Of a stretch of 6,926 bases of DNA, positions 6,856 through 6,926 are shown piece by piece; within the stretch, counting starts at the first letter, position 1, and each line of letters opens with the position of its first letter. This stretch comes from JBLHUT01 sp047629975 (GTDB lineage: Bacteria; Pseudomonadota; Alphaproteobacteria; Rhodobacterales; Rhodobacteraceae). The notes under the pieces were generated by a model. The model was given only the letters and a program-made list of their open reading frames with translations, did no database searches and had not been told where the DNA came from. Made by a program: the position numbers and the translations under genes. Location: positions 1-6,926 of the forward strand of contig JBLHUT010000195.1 of assembly GCA_047629975.1 (NCBI GenBank), written 5' to 3'.

Positions 6856-6926
6856 ATGTCACATGAAGTTATCATTTGCGAAGGCTGCGGCGGGCGTGAT
6901 CTTGCTGCCGCACTTGGCCCTCTGTT
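6856..6926 (+). CDS. Possible start of a divergent plus-strand gene, cut by the window end (frame uncertain)
   Basis: Two overlapping plus-strand frames open here and run off the edge. The ATG at 6856 gives MSHEVIICEGCGGRDLAAAL and a little more: a strand followed by CxxC, which recalls the short DUF1636-type metal-binding proteins often found near B12 genes. An in-frame GTG at 6838 has AGGA eight bases upstream. The ATG at 6863 instead gives MKLSFAKAAAGVILLPHLAL, which resembles a signal peptide. Neither ATG has a good Shine-Dalgarno of its own. Only 23 or 21 codons are visible, so neither family nor frame can be settled. It is also possible that no plus-strand gene starts here and that a minus-strand gene ends at 6872. 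Confidence 0.3.
   Translation, partial: MSHEVIICEGCGGRDLAAALGPL

Noticed and set aside
5913..6866. 317-codon plus-strand frame opposite cobW
   Set aside because: It is the antisense shadow of cobW. Its poly-Val/Met runs are the complement of the histidine codons, and it has no recognisable protein features.
6810..6926. Cobalamin riboswitch or terminator upstream of cobW, prompted by the TGCGGC/GCCGCA inverted repeat at 6886-6912
   Set aside because: The arms are six bases with a 15-base spacer, no T-run follows on either strand, and the B12-box core sequences are absent in the visible part.
6872..6926. Minus-strand frame ending at 6872 (tail residues TEGQVRQQDHARRSLRK)
   Set aside because: Only 17 codons are visible and no family is recognisable. 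It is a possible upstream operon gene but cannot be supported over the competing plus-strand frames.

Overview
The window holds five tightly packed minus-strand genes, in transcription order cobW, a GNAT acetyltransferase gene, cobN, lrgA and lrgB. It also holds the 3' part of a convergent plus-strand lipoprotein gene at the left edge, and an uncertain gene start at the right edge. The CobW/CobN pair belongs to the aerobic (CobNST-type) cobalamin pathway. Together with the moderately high GC content and the character of the proteins, this suggests an alphaproteobacterium, most likely of the Rhodobacterales/Roseobacter kind. That placement is inference from gene content and style; no marker gene is present.

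Right to left: 6810-6926 contains cobW's upstream region, with its ribosome binding site and a small near-palindrome. It also has several competing short reading frames that run off the edge. cobW (6809-5721) encodes a COG0523-type GTPase with a long histidine-rich loop. Its stop overlaps the GTG start of the acetyltransferase gene (5724-5272) by four bases. After a 78-base gap comes cobN (5193-1453), the large subunit of cobaltochelatase. It carries an in-frame 39-bp palindrome (4327-4365) that codes for 13 residues. After 82 bases come lrgA (1370-1011) and lrgB (1014-298), overlapping as ATGA. The lrgB stop lies three bases from the stop of the convergent lipoprotein gene (1-294).

Functional reading: CobN, with CobS and CobT encoded elsewhere, inserts cobalt into hydrogenobyrinic acid a,c-diamide. 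CobW is the metal-handling GTPase that usually accompanies it. The acetyltransferase substrate is unknown. LrgA/LrgB form an inner-membrane pair of the holin-like/metabolite-transport family and have no known direct link to B12. All five genes could be one transcript, since gaps are short and no terminator is visible between them, but only the cobW/GNAT and lrgA/lrgB junctions show clear translational coupling. The most unusual item is the palindromic element inside cobN. No cobalamin riboswitch, tRNA, rRNA, insertion sequence or CRISPR array was recognised.
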